The notes under the pieces are model-generated. The model was not told the origin of the DNA. It did no database searches and saw nothing but the letters and a program-made list of their open reading frames with translations. Source: Druceiella hillmani (lineage: Eukaryota; Arthropoda; Insecta; Lepidoptera; Hepialidae). Taken from it: 64,000 nt of DNA. The position numbers and the translations under genes were made by a program. Within the stretch, counting starts at the first letter, position 1; each line of letters opens with the position of its first letter. The stretch is from contig JAYKKI010000095.1 in assembly GCA_039881145.1 (NCBI GenBank), positions 4,053,501-4,117,500 on the forward strand, read 5' to 3'. This document shows, piece by piece, positions 12,234 through 24,284 of the stretch.

Positions 12234-12479
12234 TTTTTATAGTCATGTTGGTTTAGTTAGCTTTTTCATTAGCAGATGCTCAATACAAGTCATTAACACA
12301 AGCGGTCCACTTTTTCTGTCCTCTTTATGACCCATTAATAATTATATTTTTCGTTTTAGTTTAGCTTTTTCTGAACTTTAATATTCCTTTTTTACAGTCC
12401 TTAGGAATTTTATATAGACTAATGTACGATTTGAAATTTTAGCTTGACAAAATTTATAGTTAACAATGCATGATATTTC

Positions 12480-12800
12480 AGCCAAAACAGTCATCCTGTC
12501 AGTAGTCACTCCTGAAGCACCTACTTGCACAGGCACCCCCTCCGCCCCAGGAAGGAGATGCAACGAAACCCTTCATCAACCCTACGGCTCCTCTACCTAC
12601 CGCTCCTATAGACGTAAGTGACGAGAAGTAGATTGTGCAAAAAACCAAGGGGTTCTTTGGAAATGTATCTTAGAGAGGACCTGGCTGTAGTGCGTAGGGG
12701 TGCGGGGGGCGTGTGTTCGTTGTGTTTTTTTTATTTTCTTTCGTCCGCCTCTCTCCCCCGAGTAGTTCGCTAGACTTCGCCGGCGTGTTCTTGCATTTCA
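12480..12800. promoter_or_regulatory. GC-rich island
   Basis: Block with 'ctgtcagtagtcactcctg', 'aggcaccccctccgccccag' and 'ctctcccccgagtagttcg', bounded by AT-rich DNA. No protein motif in any frame. Candidate conserved non-coding element, untested. Confidence 0.3.
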
Positions 12801-13017
12801 ATTAGACTTGACATCAAAAAGGAAAGGCGGTTTTTGATAGTTTTGGAGGTAAAAATTAAAATATGACACTATATCGCTTTGATTGAAAAAAGCTCATAAA
12901 ATATGGGGAAGTTAATATGAGCGAAAATCATGGGAAAATGAGATCAATGAGAAAATCAGCGACTTTAATTACTTTCAGTTTTCTGTTCGTTTCACTTCAA
13001 TTTCGTAGAAATTTGAA

Positions 13018-13566
13018 GTTTCTGATTTTCGTACCTTAAACGGAAAAATTAAAACCTTATAAGATTACTCAGGCGTCTGTCAGTCCATTTGTTACAGCCG
13101 TTTTTCTGAGAAACCACTTGAGGTAGAAAGTTGAAACGTCCACATAAGTATCTCAAATGAGTAAAACTCAAAAATATTTATGGAAGGGAGGCAAATTAAG
13201 TAATCGAAAAATCGTTTGGATTCTTATCATCCATTTTCATAATTTTAGGTAATATATTTTCAGAGATATACTGAAGAAATATGCAAAATATATGTTCCCC
13301 ATTATTTCCTAAACTACGCAAGTAAAATTTAAAAAAATGAGGTTTTCAGGAGTCCACGTAAAGATTGTAGGGAAATTATATAAATTATCCTAAATTTTTC
13401 TTTTTTTTTAGTTATCCTTAGTTTTTGGCCTATGATAGATTTAGTAGGCAATATATTTACATTGTAAATAATGTAATAGAAATACTACATACCCTTAAAT
13501 GTTTATAAATGCCTAAATATGTACGGAGCCCTGAAAGCACGTGCTCTACTCGTGTTCGACATTTTT
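13018..13566 (-). mobile_element. Lepidopteran 'acggccaagtgcgagtc' repeat, copy 2 (reversed)
   Basis: On the minus strand the element begins opposite 13,566 with a diverged 5' segment, seen on plus as 'cggagccctgaaagcacgt' and 'tctactcgtgttcgacatt'. Its 3' tail is on the left, where 'ctgtcagtccatttgttaca' and 'cgtttttctgagaaacca' match the family's 'gacagac...' and 'gagaaaacggctg' region. It faces copy 1 at ~900 bp distance. Confidence 0.6.
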
Positions 13567-13837
13567 TTTCTGAATACTAGGTATGCTTTCCACAAGTTCA
13601 AGACGTTTGTGGAAAACGTTAATGGACTTATTTTTATTATAAAACAAAAATGAACAAATATATGTGTTAATAAAACTAATTCCAATCTTGAAATATTATT
13701 TTTAAATCTTGTTTTGAGATTTTTTGAAATTATGATAGCTTAATAAGGATTTAATGAAATATTTGGGAAAAAAAAATGTGACACTTTTTTCATAAAAATG
13801 AAATTGAAATTCAATATGATATTAGGTATTTAATTTA

Positions 13838-13920
<83 letters not shown>

Positions 13921-16259
13921 GTGTCTCGTGTCAACGCTAGAACGAAATAACTTTGCTCCATTCAAATATACGTACTATCGGGTGAACTTGGAGTTTTCCT
14001 CGGTTATCCCAGGAAATATAAGAGTTTTAACAAATACCACTTGAGTCTAGAAATATCAGGCTCTCTAATATGGTTTAAATATGCCTTTATGTGTTTAATT
14101 AATAATTCCAATAAATAATTGTATGTATCCAATTTTCACTCAAAAAATTTTAATGTTTTGTAATGCGCATATTTATGTATAGGATATGTAGAACATTAAA
14201 TCTTATTTATAATTTTTAATGATTTTTTCTTAATGTTTTTTTTAATGCTCTGTCACGTTTTAATGCTTCTATATAAAACAACTATGAATGTTGTGTTCAC
14301 CAAAATTGGAATTGCCACAAACCGAGTTGCGCTCTTAATGTAATTTATTTAAATATATTTTGATTAAATCTGTTGATAGATAGTAATAAATAAAATTGTT
14401 ATAGTGCAATCATAACTGATATCTCTCCCTTAGTTGTTTATGGCATTATATAAGATTAATTAAAAAGTTGGAAAAATATACAAATAAGTTCATACTTATA
14501 AAATATTATCATGACGTGGGCTGTGCACATAAATAAAGATAAGAAAAAGACAGTCAATAACAACTAAAATCTTGTATGTAAATAATAGAATATGTTTTTT
14601 TATGTACACATAGTGAAATAATAAATAAAAGGCCAATAATTCTTTCGTTATTAGTGGCTCGCCCCGGTTTCGCACGAATAGGCAAAGATCGCAATTTTCC
14701 TGAACAAATTTGTTTATTTAAAATAAACCGTAGTAACTTTTCAAAGCTTTTTAGAAAATTACGATACACGAGGAAAATTTCGTTTGTATAAGTTGAGGAA
14801 AATTGCTACAACATTTAAATTGATAAGGATTCAAACAGTTTCGCAACAATAAGCTCTAGAAAATTGAGCTGAAATATTTTTTTTTCTTGTGTTATAGTTT
14901 TTTACGGATTTTATGTAATATATACTCATATGCTGTCGTAAACTACATTGTAGAACTTTCTGAGAAGTAAATGTTTTCCATATATTCCTTTCACGTATCT
15001 CTAACGATTTTAGCAGCGCAAGTCGTGATATCCTTCCCGTAAATTCTTTTTCCAACTACATCGACATTCATCCTCACGTGGCGGATACTTTTGCTTAATA
15101 TTGGTATATTGTATATCTGTAAACCTTACTTATGAATTAGTATATCCATTAATTAACATAAGAATAAAATATGTTTAGTAGCTACTAAGAAAGTCGTATA
15201 CATACAGACATATGGACATGGCGGAGGGCTTTTTTAAAAATATGTATTGATTCGGAAGAAGAGATATGACACAAGGCCTGTTCGATAATACACTTAGGTA
15301 GGTATGTTTTATTTTAAATCTTCATGTTTATTTTGCGTAAATAGAGAAAAGTACCGATATGTCTTAACTAATTTATAACTGATTTAAACGTGTCGTGCTA
15401 ACATTTAAATCACTTAAAAATGACATATATTATAAGCAGCATAAAAAAATGAAAGAAGAAACATTTTAAGCATTACTTATGCATATATAATTAAATTAAA
15501 ATTATCATATGATCTAATAATTATGGACTAAATGTTGAGAAAACAAAAGGTCTTAATTCGTTAAACTTTTATATTTTATAAGTTTATCAAGGGGATTGTG
15601 AAAAAAAGCAATATTGGGTTTAGAAGGATACTAGACAGAATTCACTGCATTGTGACCGGACTTATACCTGTGTGAAATATTTAAAAGCTCTGGCTTAAAC
15701 ATAATTAGTCAAACTTTTGTTTGGAATATTTGTCGCGGATAGAGAAAATAAGTTAATGAAAGCGTTCTCATAATTTATTCAGTTTGATGCTAAATGCCAT
15801 ACGTTGGACTACAATTTAAAAAAGTGTTTTATTTCTTATTAAAAAAAATAAGTATCGAAATCTTGGTGAGTCGTAATGATTGTGATTTCTTATTATTATA
15901 CTCTTTATACTATACATTATATACATCAAATTTCTAAGTCTTACTTATATATTTCAAAAGTGTAATAAATATATTACAAAGATAGTTTGCTCATTTGTTA
16001 TAATATTTAGTTAGAGGATTAGTCAAAAACTAAAAAAAAAGACTGCTATTTTCTTTTAATTTTGAATAACAACATAAACGTTGGTACCATAGAATGTATA
16101 ACAAAATAATAAGTGATAATTAAACTAAGTATCCTCGAAGTTAATTATAAGATACTTCTTTAATGAATTAGAGGCTTTCATCAATTCATTTATAGTTTTT
16201 TATCATATAATGTTACATGTTACGGATGAAACTTATTAGTTTAAAAAAAGAGACGTAAT
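13567..16259. other. AT-rich non-coding DNA with (TA)n
   Basis: A (TA)n run occupies about 13,846-13,917. All frames here are AT-driven. Nothing else recognised. Confidence 0.5.
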
Positions 16260-16640
16260 CAAAAATCCGACGAACGTCCGCGCCTAGCGCCCGTCTCGTT
16301 CCGCGTCCAAGATTGACGGGAGTTGCCTGACGGAAGGGTTGCAGCCGAGACGTCACGATTGCGGGGGTAGGGACCTGGGGGGAAATGAAAGAAGAGAGTG
16401 GAAAAAAATTATACGTGGCAAACGACGCATCTTAGCTTCCGGCCGCCGCTAACTGCTTCTGCATTGCGTATCGATTTTAGTTGTGGAGGAACGGAGGTGG
16501 AGGACGGAGGCGCAAGGCAGTCAGAGGGAGTGGGAAGGAGTCGCTCTCGTTATTTGCCTTATTGTCTTTTCAATCTTTTGGAAAGAGCCGCCGGCGTGCG
16601 ACTCGCGGTAATCAATGAACGGTGTTCGTGTATTTAATGG
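16260..16640. promoter_or_regulatory. GC-rich island with CRE-like site
   Basis: One of the strongest GC islands: 'acgtccgcgcctagcgcccg', 'cttccggccgccgctaact' and 'ggaggtggaggacggaggc'. A near-consensus ATF/CREB site 'gacgtcac' lies at 16,349-16,356. A 79-codon frame (16,398-16,637) crosses it without domain signal. The island could be an enhancer or a distal promoter; no TATA or initiator that I can defend. Confidence 0.35.
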
Positions 16641-17277
16641 TTGTCGCATGATACGTGGGATTTTTTTGCTTTCTATAGCAGATTAGTGGGGGATATAATT
16701 TTTGAAAATTTTAAAATTGCAACACTTTGCTATTTGCATGAGGACTATAGCCCTCACTCAAATAGGAATAGTTATATATAACATCTTAGAACTTATTGCC
16801 AAGATTTTTGATAAACAAGATTTTACTTTTTTTTCAAATACGTTTACAGGTTTAAGATAACATTTGCGACGATCCTAAAGCTATTATCATTTCGTTACAA
16901 TTAACATTGCGATTTGACTAGTGGTTAAAAGACTAATATTGAGACAGTTTTTATAGTATTTAATTCACGAGAATTAAATACTATAATTAACAAAACGAAA
17001 ACCTTTATTTTGTTGGTTTGTATTGTGGAATTTGGCGCTAAAACGGTTTATCCGTTTGACAGTTTGACATAAAAATTTTACCATCGTACAGCTTATAATA
17101 TCAATAACATCTACAGGGATGTATAAAGTACTTCTGAAACGTGTGAATTATGACAAATTATGATTGAAGAGAAGCCGAAGTGTGCTGGTTTTTTATGGAG
17201 TTAACTTTCAAATTATTGTAACTTCAATTAAAGTAATGATAATATTGCAGACAGCATAAATATGTATACATGTACAT
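16641..17277. other. AT-rich non-coding DNA
   Basis: Contains a short self-complementary stretch, 'tagtatttaattc' / 'gaattaaatacta', at about 16,955-16,983. No gene seen. Confidence 0.45.
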
Positions 17278-17506
17278 AATAACGGAGTATATTATTTGTT
17301 ATTTCAGATAGTTTATCGTGACCTGTTCTTGTCAGATAATTGGAGTTCAGAAGTATTTTTTGTTTAAGCAAGCTAAGCCATTACAGATACATTAAAATCG
17401 TGTTCGAAAGATATGTACATGGAAATCACATCTACAAAGAACACCAGACTTGTAAATTATGAGCGTTTGTAACTTACAAGATAGGGTCGTCCAGTTCTGT
17501 CCAGAT

Positions 17507-17558
<52 letters not shown>

Positions 17559-17780
17559 GGTGTATATTACTTGTTATTTCAGATTTTTTCTTGTCACCTA
17601 TTCTTGTCAAAGAATTGAAGTATAGACGTATTTTATAATTAAACAAACTAAACCATTATAGACACATTAAATAATGTTAGAAAGAAATGTACATGATAAT
17701 CACACCATCAAAGGAGTACCAGATTTGCAAATTATGAGCGTTTCTAAGTTACAAGATTGGGTAGGCTAGTTCTGTACTCG
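17278..17780 (+). repeat. Direct duplication, 275-bp period, with (TA)n between
   Basis: Copy 1 begins near 17,281 ('aacggagtatattatttg') and copy 2 near 17,556 ('aacggtgtatattacttg'). Both continue through 'ttatttcaga', 'tgttcgaaag'/'tgttagaaag', 'atgtacatg', and 'aattatgagcgttt'. The (TA)n run 17,512-17,555 sits at the junction. Copies differ at many positions, so the duplication is old. Confidence 0.8.
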
Positions 17781-17904
17781 ACTAATGCGTGTATCGTTAG
17801 TATTTGTTGTTGTTAACCTTACATAATTATTACATAAAAAGCGATACAAATAAAATATAAATATGATCCGATTTTGACCGGGCGATGCTCTGGTTTTGGA
17901 CAAA

Positions 17905-18192
17905 TAATATATAAATAATTCAGTAATAGCTATAGTAATATATAATAATTCAATTAATATATAAATAATTCAGTAATAGCATTAGTAATAGCTGTAGTAA
18001 TATACATATAATAATTCAATTAATATATAAATAATTCAGTATTAGCTATAGTAATAGCTATAGTAATACATAATAATTCAATTAATATTTAAATAATTCA
18101 GTAATAGCATTAGTAATAGCTGTAGTAATATATAATAATTCAATTAATATATAAATAATTCATTAATAGCTTTAGTAATAGCTATAGTAAAC
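17905..18192 (+). repeat. AT-rich tandem repeat, ~62-bp unit
   Basis: Four to five imperfect units of the form 'aattcaattaatatataaat', 'aattcagtaatagc' and 'ttagtaatagctgtagtaat'. Units vary in length by partial duplication of 'agtaatagct.tagtaata'. No coding potential. Confidence 0.85.
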
Positions 18193-18419
18193 ATTTGTAA
18201 ATTCAATTGAACGGAGTTTATTTTGAAAGTTTGATTCAATTCACTATTTTGAAAAAAGACTGGGTATAAATTCCTATTGTGATTAAAGAAATTTTAATCA
18301 AATTTATGGGTAAAATATGAATATTTTCAAATAAAAAAATTTGTTCTAGTGAAAGCAATAATTGCATATTTAGTGATCCATGCCAACGGCATTCACTTAA
18401 ATATTAATAGGATAATTCG

Positions 18420-18545
18420 GAGAGCATTACTCTCTGACTATGTGTTTAAAAGGGATCCTTCTACTACACTGCCCGCCGCCGACTGCACCAATGCTGTATC
18501 ACGTCGCGCTTGTTCGGAGTTGAGTGGGGAGCGTTTCGACTGAAT
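18420..18545. promoter_or_regulatory. Short GC-rich island
   Basis: 'cactgcccgccgccgactgc' followed by 'tcacgtcgcgcttgttcgg' in AT-rich surroundings. Regulatory role is inference. Confidence 0.25.
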
Positions 18546-19279
18546 CAAATTAAAAAAAAAATTGAAAAACGTTTAAGGTTAAAAGTTTTTCTTTAGATCG
18601 TGAGAAATATTTTATATGGGAATTTTTGTTTAAAACCAAAGTTTCAGCAGTTACAAGGAAATAAACAATGACATTTTTATAAATTTAATTCGAGCTAAAA
18701 TTTTTTAATCCTGATAATCTTCGTTGAATCTGTACCTAATTACCAGCATTCATGACTTTTTTTAGATTTTTCTGAAAGATCCTTTTGGTGATGTGGACGG
18801 AACTGCAATTTTGAAGCATTATACCCGAAAAAATATTTAAAAAAAAATTCGTATTGTATTCACTACTTAATAAAGCTTTCATTTGTCATTCAACGCAGGA
18901 ACGTTGAAAATATTTTTTTTTATTTCCCAATTTATCACCTGAAATTAACCTCTTTAAATCCATAATGGGCTGTGGGCGGGCGGGGAGTAGTCTTTACGTT
19001 TATACTTTACGTGTATATCTCCTAAATTTCAATATTTATGTTAAAAAGTATTCGAGAAAATCGCCTGTGACAGGCAGACGGATTGGCGCCGAAGTGATTC
19101 CATTAGTGATCTGTTATGGCAATTTTGCTACAAAACACCAGAAATTATTAAAAATTTCATAAACTTACATGAAAGGCTACCATATGAAATGTATATGGGC
19201 TTATGTGGCTAGGTTAAAACACAACTACTCTCAGACGCAGTAACTAAGTAAAGATGCCGAGAATATTATAATAAGAATA
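18546..19279. other. AT-rich non-coding DNA
   Basis: Nothing recognised apart from a small GC patch at 18,965-19,000. Confidence 0.45.
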
Positions 19280-19430
19280 AAAAAGAGTTGCCCTAGGCTT
19301 GCTTGACGTCAGCGAAGCCGGCATCAGCAAATGAATGTGGAGTATAACGAACGAATACCCCGGTAGATGTAGCGAACCGTCTCTCCTCGCGGAGTAATTC
19401 CGTGAGCATAATTAACGTTCCCTTCGATAT
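19280..19430. promoter_or_regulatory. GC patch with perfect CRE octamer
   Basis: Contains the full palindromic CREB/ATF octamer tgacgtca at 19,304-19,311, next to 'gcgaagccggcatcagcaaa' and 'gtctctcctcgcggagtaat'. The octamer is a seen sequence; binding is inference. Confidence 0.3.
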
Positions 19431-19627
19431 ATACTGTGTTTAGTAAATCTCTAAACTTAAGGAAGAGTACAGACTTGATTTTTTTTGACTTAGAAGTACG
19501 AAATATTTTCACACTTCGAAATACCATTGATTATGTACTATATAGGTACGTTATTACTCGATTAAAATGGACATCAGGAAAAACTGGGCTTTACGTACCG
19601 CAATCAATATTACACAGTTTACAGTAT

Positions 19628-19670
19628 ATAAACCACTGTGTAATACAGTTTGTATTACACAGTGGTTTAT
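19628..19670. repeat. Perfect hairpin, 19-bp arms
   Basis: 'ataaaccactgtgtaatac' at 19,628-19,646 is exactly mirrored at 19,652-19,670, loop 5 nt. The motif 'attacacagt' also occurs just upstream (19,609-19,618). Confidence 0.9.
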
Positions 19671-20694
19671 AAAACAAAATTGTTGATAAGCGTTTAACTT
19701 ATTCTAATAATTTATACTAATTAATAATTCTCAGTTCTTATGTTAACTTTAAACTTTCTAAAACTGATACAACTTGTTTCCTGCTATCTGTATATTTTTT
19801 CTCTGGTTTCCGTAAATTTTTAGGCAGCTACAAGTTCCAAATAGTTAATTCATTTTAAGCTTCATTTTGGACGATGTTTACCAGCATTTTCATTATGTTT
19901 TGTAATAATTGCCTCATCTATTTCAATGGATATAATTTTTTCTTGTACGAATACTGGAGTAAAAATTTTATATTTAATCTATGAAATGAATTTCGAATAT
20001 TTAAACGGCAGTTTTAAAAGAAATCTTTTGATGAAATGTACGTGAATTCTTCAAATTTTATGGAATAAAATTATTAGTTACTTCAAAATAGCTTTTATAC
20101 CATACAATATACGTATGATTTATATCCATATGGTATAAATTATTTATACCATACGTATATTTAACACTCTTAACGTGGAAATAAAACTAGGGCGGAAAGA
20201 AGTGAAGTTTAGGAAAATTTATTTTTTCTTTATTTTCCTTAAATTAGTTAAAAAAAACTTATTAGTTAAAAAAAACATATTACATAAAAAAATCCATAAA
20301 AAGACTTTGTTTACACGTTATATTTTAGCAGCGAATCGTTTATAATGGTTTTTTTTAATCTAATTCGCATTTTTTTTACAAAATACTTAATATACATAGG
20401 AGAACAGATGTTCTTAAATATTAAATATAAGAAGCCAAGGGAACTTAAAAAGGTGAAATAAATAGAAACATCGTAAAAAAACTTTAAACCTTCATCTTCG
20501 ACGTCCGTTTATAATTGTTAAAATAATTTTGAAATTGATTTTGTTACTAAATGATATGTATTGTTTGAGTATTTTATTGTAATGTATGTATTCCACTTTG
20601 TTAAGAGTGCCCAATTGGACCTATTTAAGTAGTATTAAACGACTTTTTTCAATTTGAAAATATATCTGTACTTAATTAAAAAAAAAGGTAGCTC
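19671..20694. other. AT-rich non-coding DNA
   Basis: Around 20,098-20,160 'ataccata' and 'tatggtataa' motifs form a weak inverted pair. No gene seen. Confidence 0.45.
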
Positions 20695-20860
20695 AAACCT
20701 GCGTAAGCTCGTCCGAGTCTCGTACTTTTTGTTCACGATGAAACGGCTAAGAAGCGAGGCGAGTGGAGAGCGGGTGGTGCGGGCGCTGGGCGGGCGGGGT
20801 GTAGGCTTTCCTTGGAGTAATGTAAACTAAACTACCGAACGGCAACCTGCCCTCTCAATG
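20695..20860. promoter_or_regulatory. GC-rich island
   Basis: 'gtgcgggcgctgggcgggcg' preceded by 'aagcgaggcgagtggagag'. GC-box-like (gggcgg) motifs are visible. No protein frame with family signal. Confidence 0.3.
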
Positions 20861-21599
20861 AAAAACCTGGACAGTTACATGCGTAATATCGCGCAAATTT
20901 GCAATGGAGTATTCAAATTCAAAGTTGCAGTGGAAGGGAATTGAATCTGCTTTGCATTCTCGCTTAGTTGAATTCTAAATATTACCATTCTTAGTATGTT
21001 TCTTGATTTGATACAATACATGGATTTTACGCGAAAATTGGGCAGTGGTAAATAACACTGTAACATACATTTTTAAAATTTTTTTGTCTGTAATTATGAA
21101 ATACCATAAAATCTTATTTGCTCCTATTTTGTTTACGCATAATATAGACAAACTATTTTTGCTGGTGGTGAGTCAGCAGCCGATAATTACCGATTTTTAA
21201 TGTTCGGTGGTCGAAGGCCGATTTGTACCGACTGTTTGCCCTCTCCCTTAGAGTATGTTCCGTCCTTTTTTATTTAGCGCGTTATAACTCATAATGTTCA
21301 GATCGGTGAGAGTCGGCCAGAGTAGCTTCGATTTTTTGTAAGACAAATTGTTGTAGTACGTGTGCATTAAAATGTTGAACATCATTTGTTTTATTTTTTT
21401 CAATTATTTTTGGTCACCTGCGTTGCACGTTAAACAAATTTAATGGCTTTTAACTACGGTTAGTCATTTCTAGGAGAGTTTAAAAATTGTACATATGCAC
21501 TTTCACATTATTTAATTTTTTTTTAAACTTTTATTACATTGGTTTTGTCTTTTATGGCGTTCCTTGTTTGATCCCGTGGTGATTTCTATAAACACGTTG
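20861..21599. other. AT-rich to mixed non-coding DNA
   Basis: A mildly GC-richer stretch at 21,160-21,340 ('cggtggtcgaaggccgattt') shows no coding or repeat identity. Otherwise nothing recognised. Confidence 0.4.
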
Positions 21600-21917
21600 A
21601 GTAATTTCAATTTAATTTTTCATAACTAAATGAAACTACGTGGTGTAGTATTATTTCTACTTTATTTCAATTTTTTCCACGACTTAGGTTTCATTGTATC
21701 ACAACATCTTCAGGTGGTCAATTTGTAAAGATTCAAAAAGAATGGTAGATCTTTAAATCTTTACAAATTGCCTACCTGAAGATGTTGTAATACAACGAAA
21801 CCTATGTCGCGGTAAAGAATTTAAATAAAGAAGTAATAATACTACATCACATAGTTTCATTTAGTTGTGAAAAATTAAACTAAAATTAATTTCTAAAAAA
21901 TTAACGCGAAATATATT
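21600..21917. mobile_element. Foldback/MITE family, copy B (both arms)
   Basis: Left arm from 21,628 ('aactaaatgaaactacgtgg', 'cgacttaggtttcattgta', 'caacatcttcaggtgg') and mirrored right arm ('cctgaagatgttgtaataca', 'acgaaacctatgtcgcgg', 'gtttcatttagttgtg'). A ~50-nt centre separates the arms. The outer right flank has 'aaattaacgcgaaatatatt'. More diverged than the 41.9 kb copy. Confidence 0.85.
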
Positions 21918-22039
21918 CAATAATTGCAATTTATTTGATGTTTTAATGATTTTACGTAACGAGGAAAACGTTGAATGTTCAACTTTCTGTGTACAGAATG
22001 TTCAATCTAGGAAGATAACAATACTTCAGTTTCACAACT

Positions 22040-22290
22040 CAAACGGGTCAGGTTTCCGTTTGAAACTTTACAAAGCCCGTTCTAAAAAAAAAGCTTCATG
22101 ACGATGCGCCCTATCCAACTGAATGTACCAAGCAACGAGACCTGGTCCTTAAAACTGCCCGCGGTACATTTTTCCAGCATCTCTCCTCTCTCGGCGCTCG
22201 CAGTCTGTAAATAAATATTGATAGACGAAAAGTTGCGCTCTGAGGTTCTGGCGCGGTGCGGCTCGACTTTTTTTAACATCGATGTCGATT
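22040..22290. promoter_or_regulatory. GC-rich island
   Basis: 'ctgcccgcggtacattttt', 'ctctcctctctcggcgctcg' and 'gaggttctggcgcggtgcgg'. A 65-codon minus frame covers it without domain signal. Candidate regulatory block. Confidence 0.25.
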
Positions 22291-22837
22291 CTCTGTTGAA
22301 TTTGCAATCGATGACGGGTTAATTCAGTGTTTCCCAGCGTTCAATGAGTTTGAGTTTTCCCGTATTGTGACATACAAAACACTGCTTGGTTAGGTATTTC
22401 GATCGATTGTTAGGGTTTTTTGATGTTGCCTGTCGTTGCATTGATTTAAATGGATACTGTAATAACAGAGTATTTTGTTATTATGAAACAAAAGTATTTT
22501 AAAGGTAGAATCAAATTCTGTTTTTCAATATGAGAAGTTAAGTAAACCATATTTTTACATCGAAAGGTAGACATTTAATGTTTTTGGAGGTTCCGTTCCT
22601 CAACAAGGATAAAAAAATGGAACGCTTGTACCATTACTTATGTGTCACAATCGTTTCTCTCAGGAATAAGTTGATATAGAAACTTAAAATTTTGCGTAGT
22701 TCTATAGTATATTTTTGCATTTATTCCAACAGTTAACACTTGAATTTAATTATTTAAAAAATTATTAATTCACGAATATTTAAAAAAAAGTTTTTCATAA
22801 TTATTTAAGATATTTCTGAACATATTCTCAAAAATAT
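22291..22837. other. AT-rich non-coding DNA
   Basis: No gene or repeat recognised. Confidence 0.45.
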
Positions 22838-22966
22838 CCACAATTAAATGAAACTTCGTGATGTAGTATTATTTCTACTTTCTTTGAAATAATGAATTTC
22901 TACAAAATGAAAATAATAATTTTCAACAAAATTAACGCCAAAGATATTCAATAGTCAATAATATCT
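22838..22966 (+). mobile_element. Foldback/MITE family, copy C (deleted core)
   Basis: Keeps the outer left arm ('cacaattaaatgaaacttcg', 'gtattatttctactttcttt'), then passes straight to the right flank ('aataatgaatttctacaaaa', 'aaattaacgccaaagatatt'). The 'cctaggtttcg...cttcagg' core is absent. Confidence 0.7.
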
Positions 22967-23056
22967 ACAAAAATTAACCCTCATATATGTTACTCAAAAA
23001 ATATTTCTATGGGAATATTAGAGGGGACAAATAAGTATTCGAAATATTTTTATGTC

Positions 23057-23373
23057 AATTATACTACTTGTGTGGTGTTTATACTACTTGTGTGGTGGTT
23101 ATACTACTTGTGTGGTGTTTATACTACTTGTGTGGTGTTTATACTACTTGTGTGTGGTTATACTACTTGTGTGGTGTTTATACTACTTGTGTGGTGGTTA
23201 TACTACTTGTGTGGTGTTTATACTACTTGTGTGGTGTTTATACTACTTGTGTGGTGTTTATACTACTTGTGTGGTGTTTATACTACTTGTGTGGTGTTTA
23301 TACTACTTGTGTGGTGGTTATACTACTTGTGTGGTGGTTATACTACTTGTGTGGTGGTTATACTACTTTTTAC
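23057..23373 (+). repeat. 20-bp minisatellite, about 16 copies
   Basis: Unit 'atactacttgtgtggtgttt' or its variant ending 'gtggtt', head to tail; one unit near 23,141-23,159 is a base shorter. A single detached unit occurs at 23,388-23,402. Because 20 is not a multiple of 3 and the unit has no stop, all three plus frames stay open (frames of 169, 119 and 111 codons); none should be read as a gene. Confidence 0.95.
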
Positions 23374-23402
23374 TATCTTATTTCAATTATACTACTTGTG
23401 TG

Positions 23403-24150
23403 AATTATTGATAATTGAAATAAAAATTCCAAAATATATTTTTCTTGGAATGATAAATAAAATAGGTTTTGGAAAATTTGTTTATTTTAATTTCATATAT
23501 CCTCTAGTGTTCACATAAATGGTGTAATTGAAACAAGAATTCCAAAGATATTTTTCTTAGAACGATAAATAAAATAGGTTTTGGAGAAATTTTTATTTCA
23601 ATTTCATATATCCTGTGGAGTTCCAAAAATAGTATACTGGAGATAAGAATTTCAGAGATATTTTTCTTAGAATTATAAATGAATTAGTTCTGGAGATATT
23701 TTAATTTTAATTTCATATATCCTCTAGTGTTCACACAAATGGTGTAATTGAAACAAGAATTCCAAAGATATTTTCTTAGAATGATAAATAAAATAGGTTC
23801 TGGAGAAATTTTTATTTCAATTTCATATATCCTGCGGAGTTCCAAAAATAATATACTTGAGATAAGAATTTCAGAGATATTTTCTTAGAATTGTATATGA
23901 ATTAGTTCTGGAGATATTTTCATTTTAATTTCATACATCCTCTAGAGTTCACACAAATGGTGTAATTGAAACAAGAATTCCGGAGATATTTTTCTTAGAG
24001 TTTTATATGAATTAGTTCTGGAGATATTTTTACTTTAATTTCATATATACTGTGATGTTCATGAAAATGGTGTAAATGCAATAAGAATTGCGAAGATATT
24101 TTTCTAAGAATTATATGCAAACTAGTTTTAGAGATATTGTTGAAATATCC
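23403..24150 (+). repeat. Degenerate ~110-bp tandem array, ~7 units
   Basis: The anchor 'tttcatatat' starts at 23,491, 23,602, 23,711, 23,821, 23,929 and 24,039, giving a period of 108-111 bp. Two unit types alternate: 'ctagtgttcacacaaatgg' (A) and 'tgtggagttccaaaaatag' (B). Each also carries 'aagatatttttcttagaa' and 'gttctggaga'. So the working unit is a ~220-bp dimer. Confidence 0.85.
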
Positions 24151-24284
24151 ACATACAAGTTCCCGTGCCTCCGAAATTGTTAAAATCAAAATTATGACAA
24201 AAAATCTACTAAGTTTATCTAAAGTTCAAAAGAAGCGATGTTTCTAAATTTCATAGTTTTTGAGAAAAATGGCAATTTGAAATT

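Noticed and set aside
13841..14044. 67-codon frame of alternating I/Y
   Set aside because: Translation of a (TA)n microsatellite. The same applies to frames at 17,392-17,646 and 54,587-54,916.
23009..23518. Three overlapping plus-strand frames of 111-169 codons
   Set aside because: They are generated by the stop-free 20-bp minisatellite read in three frames; no independent coding evidence.
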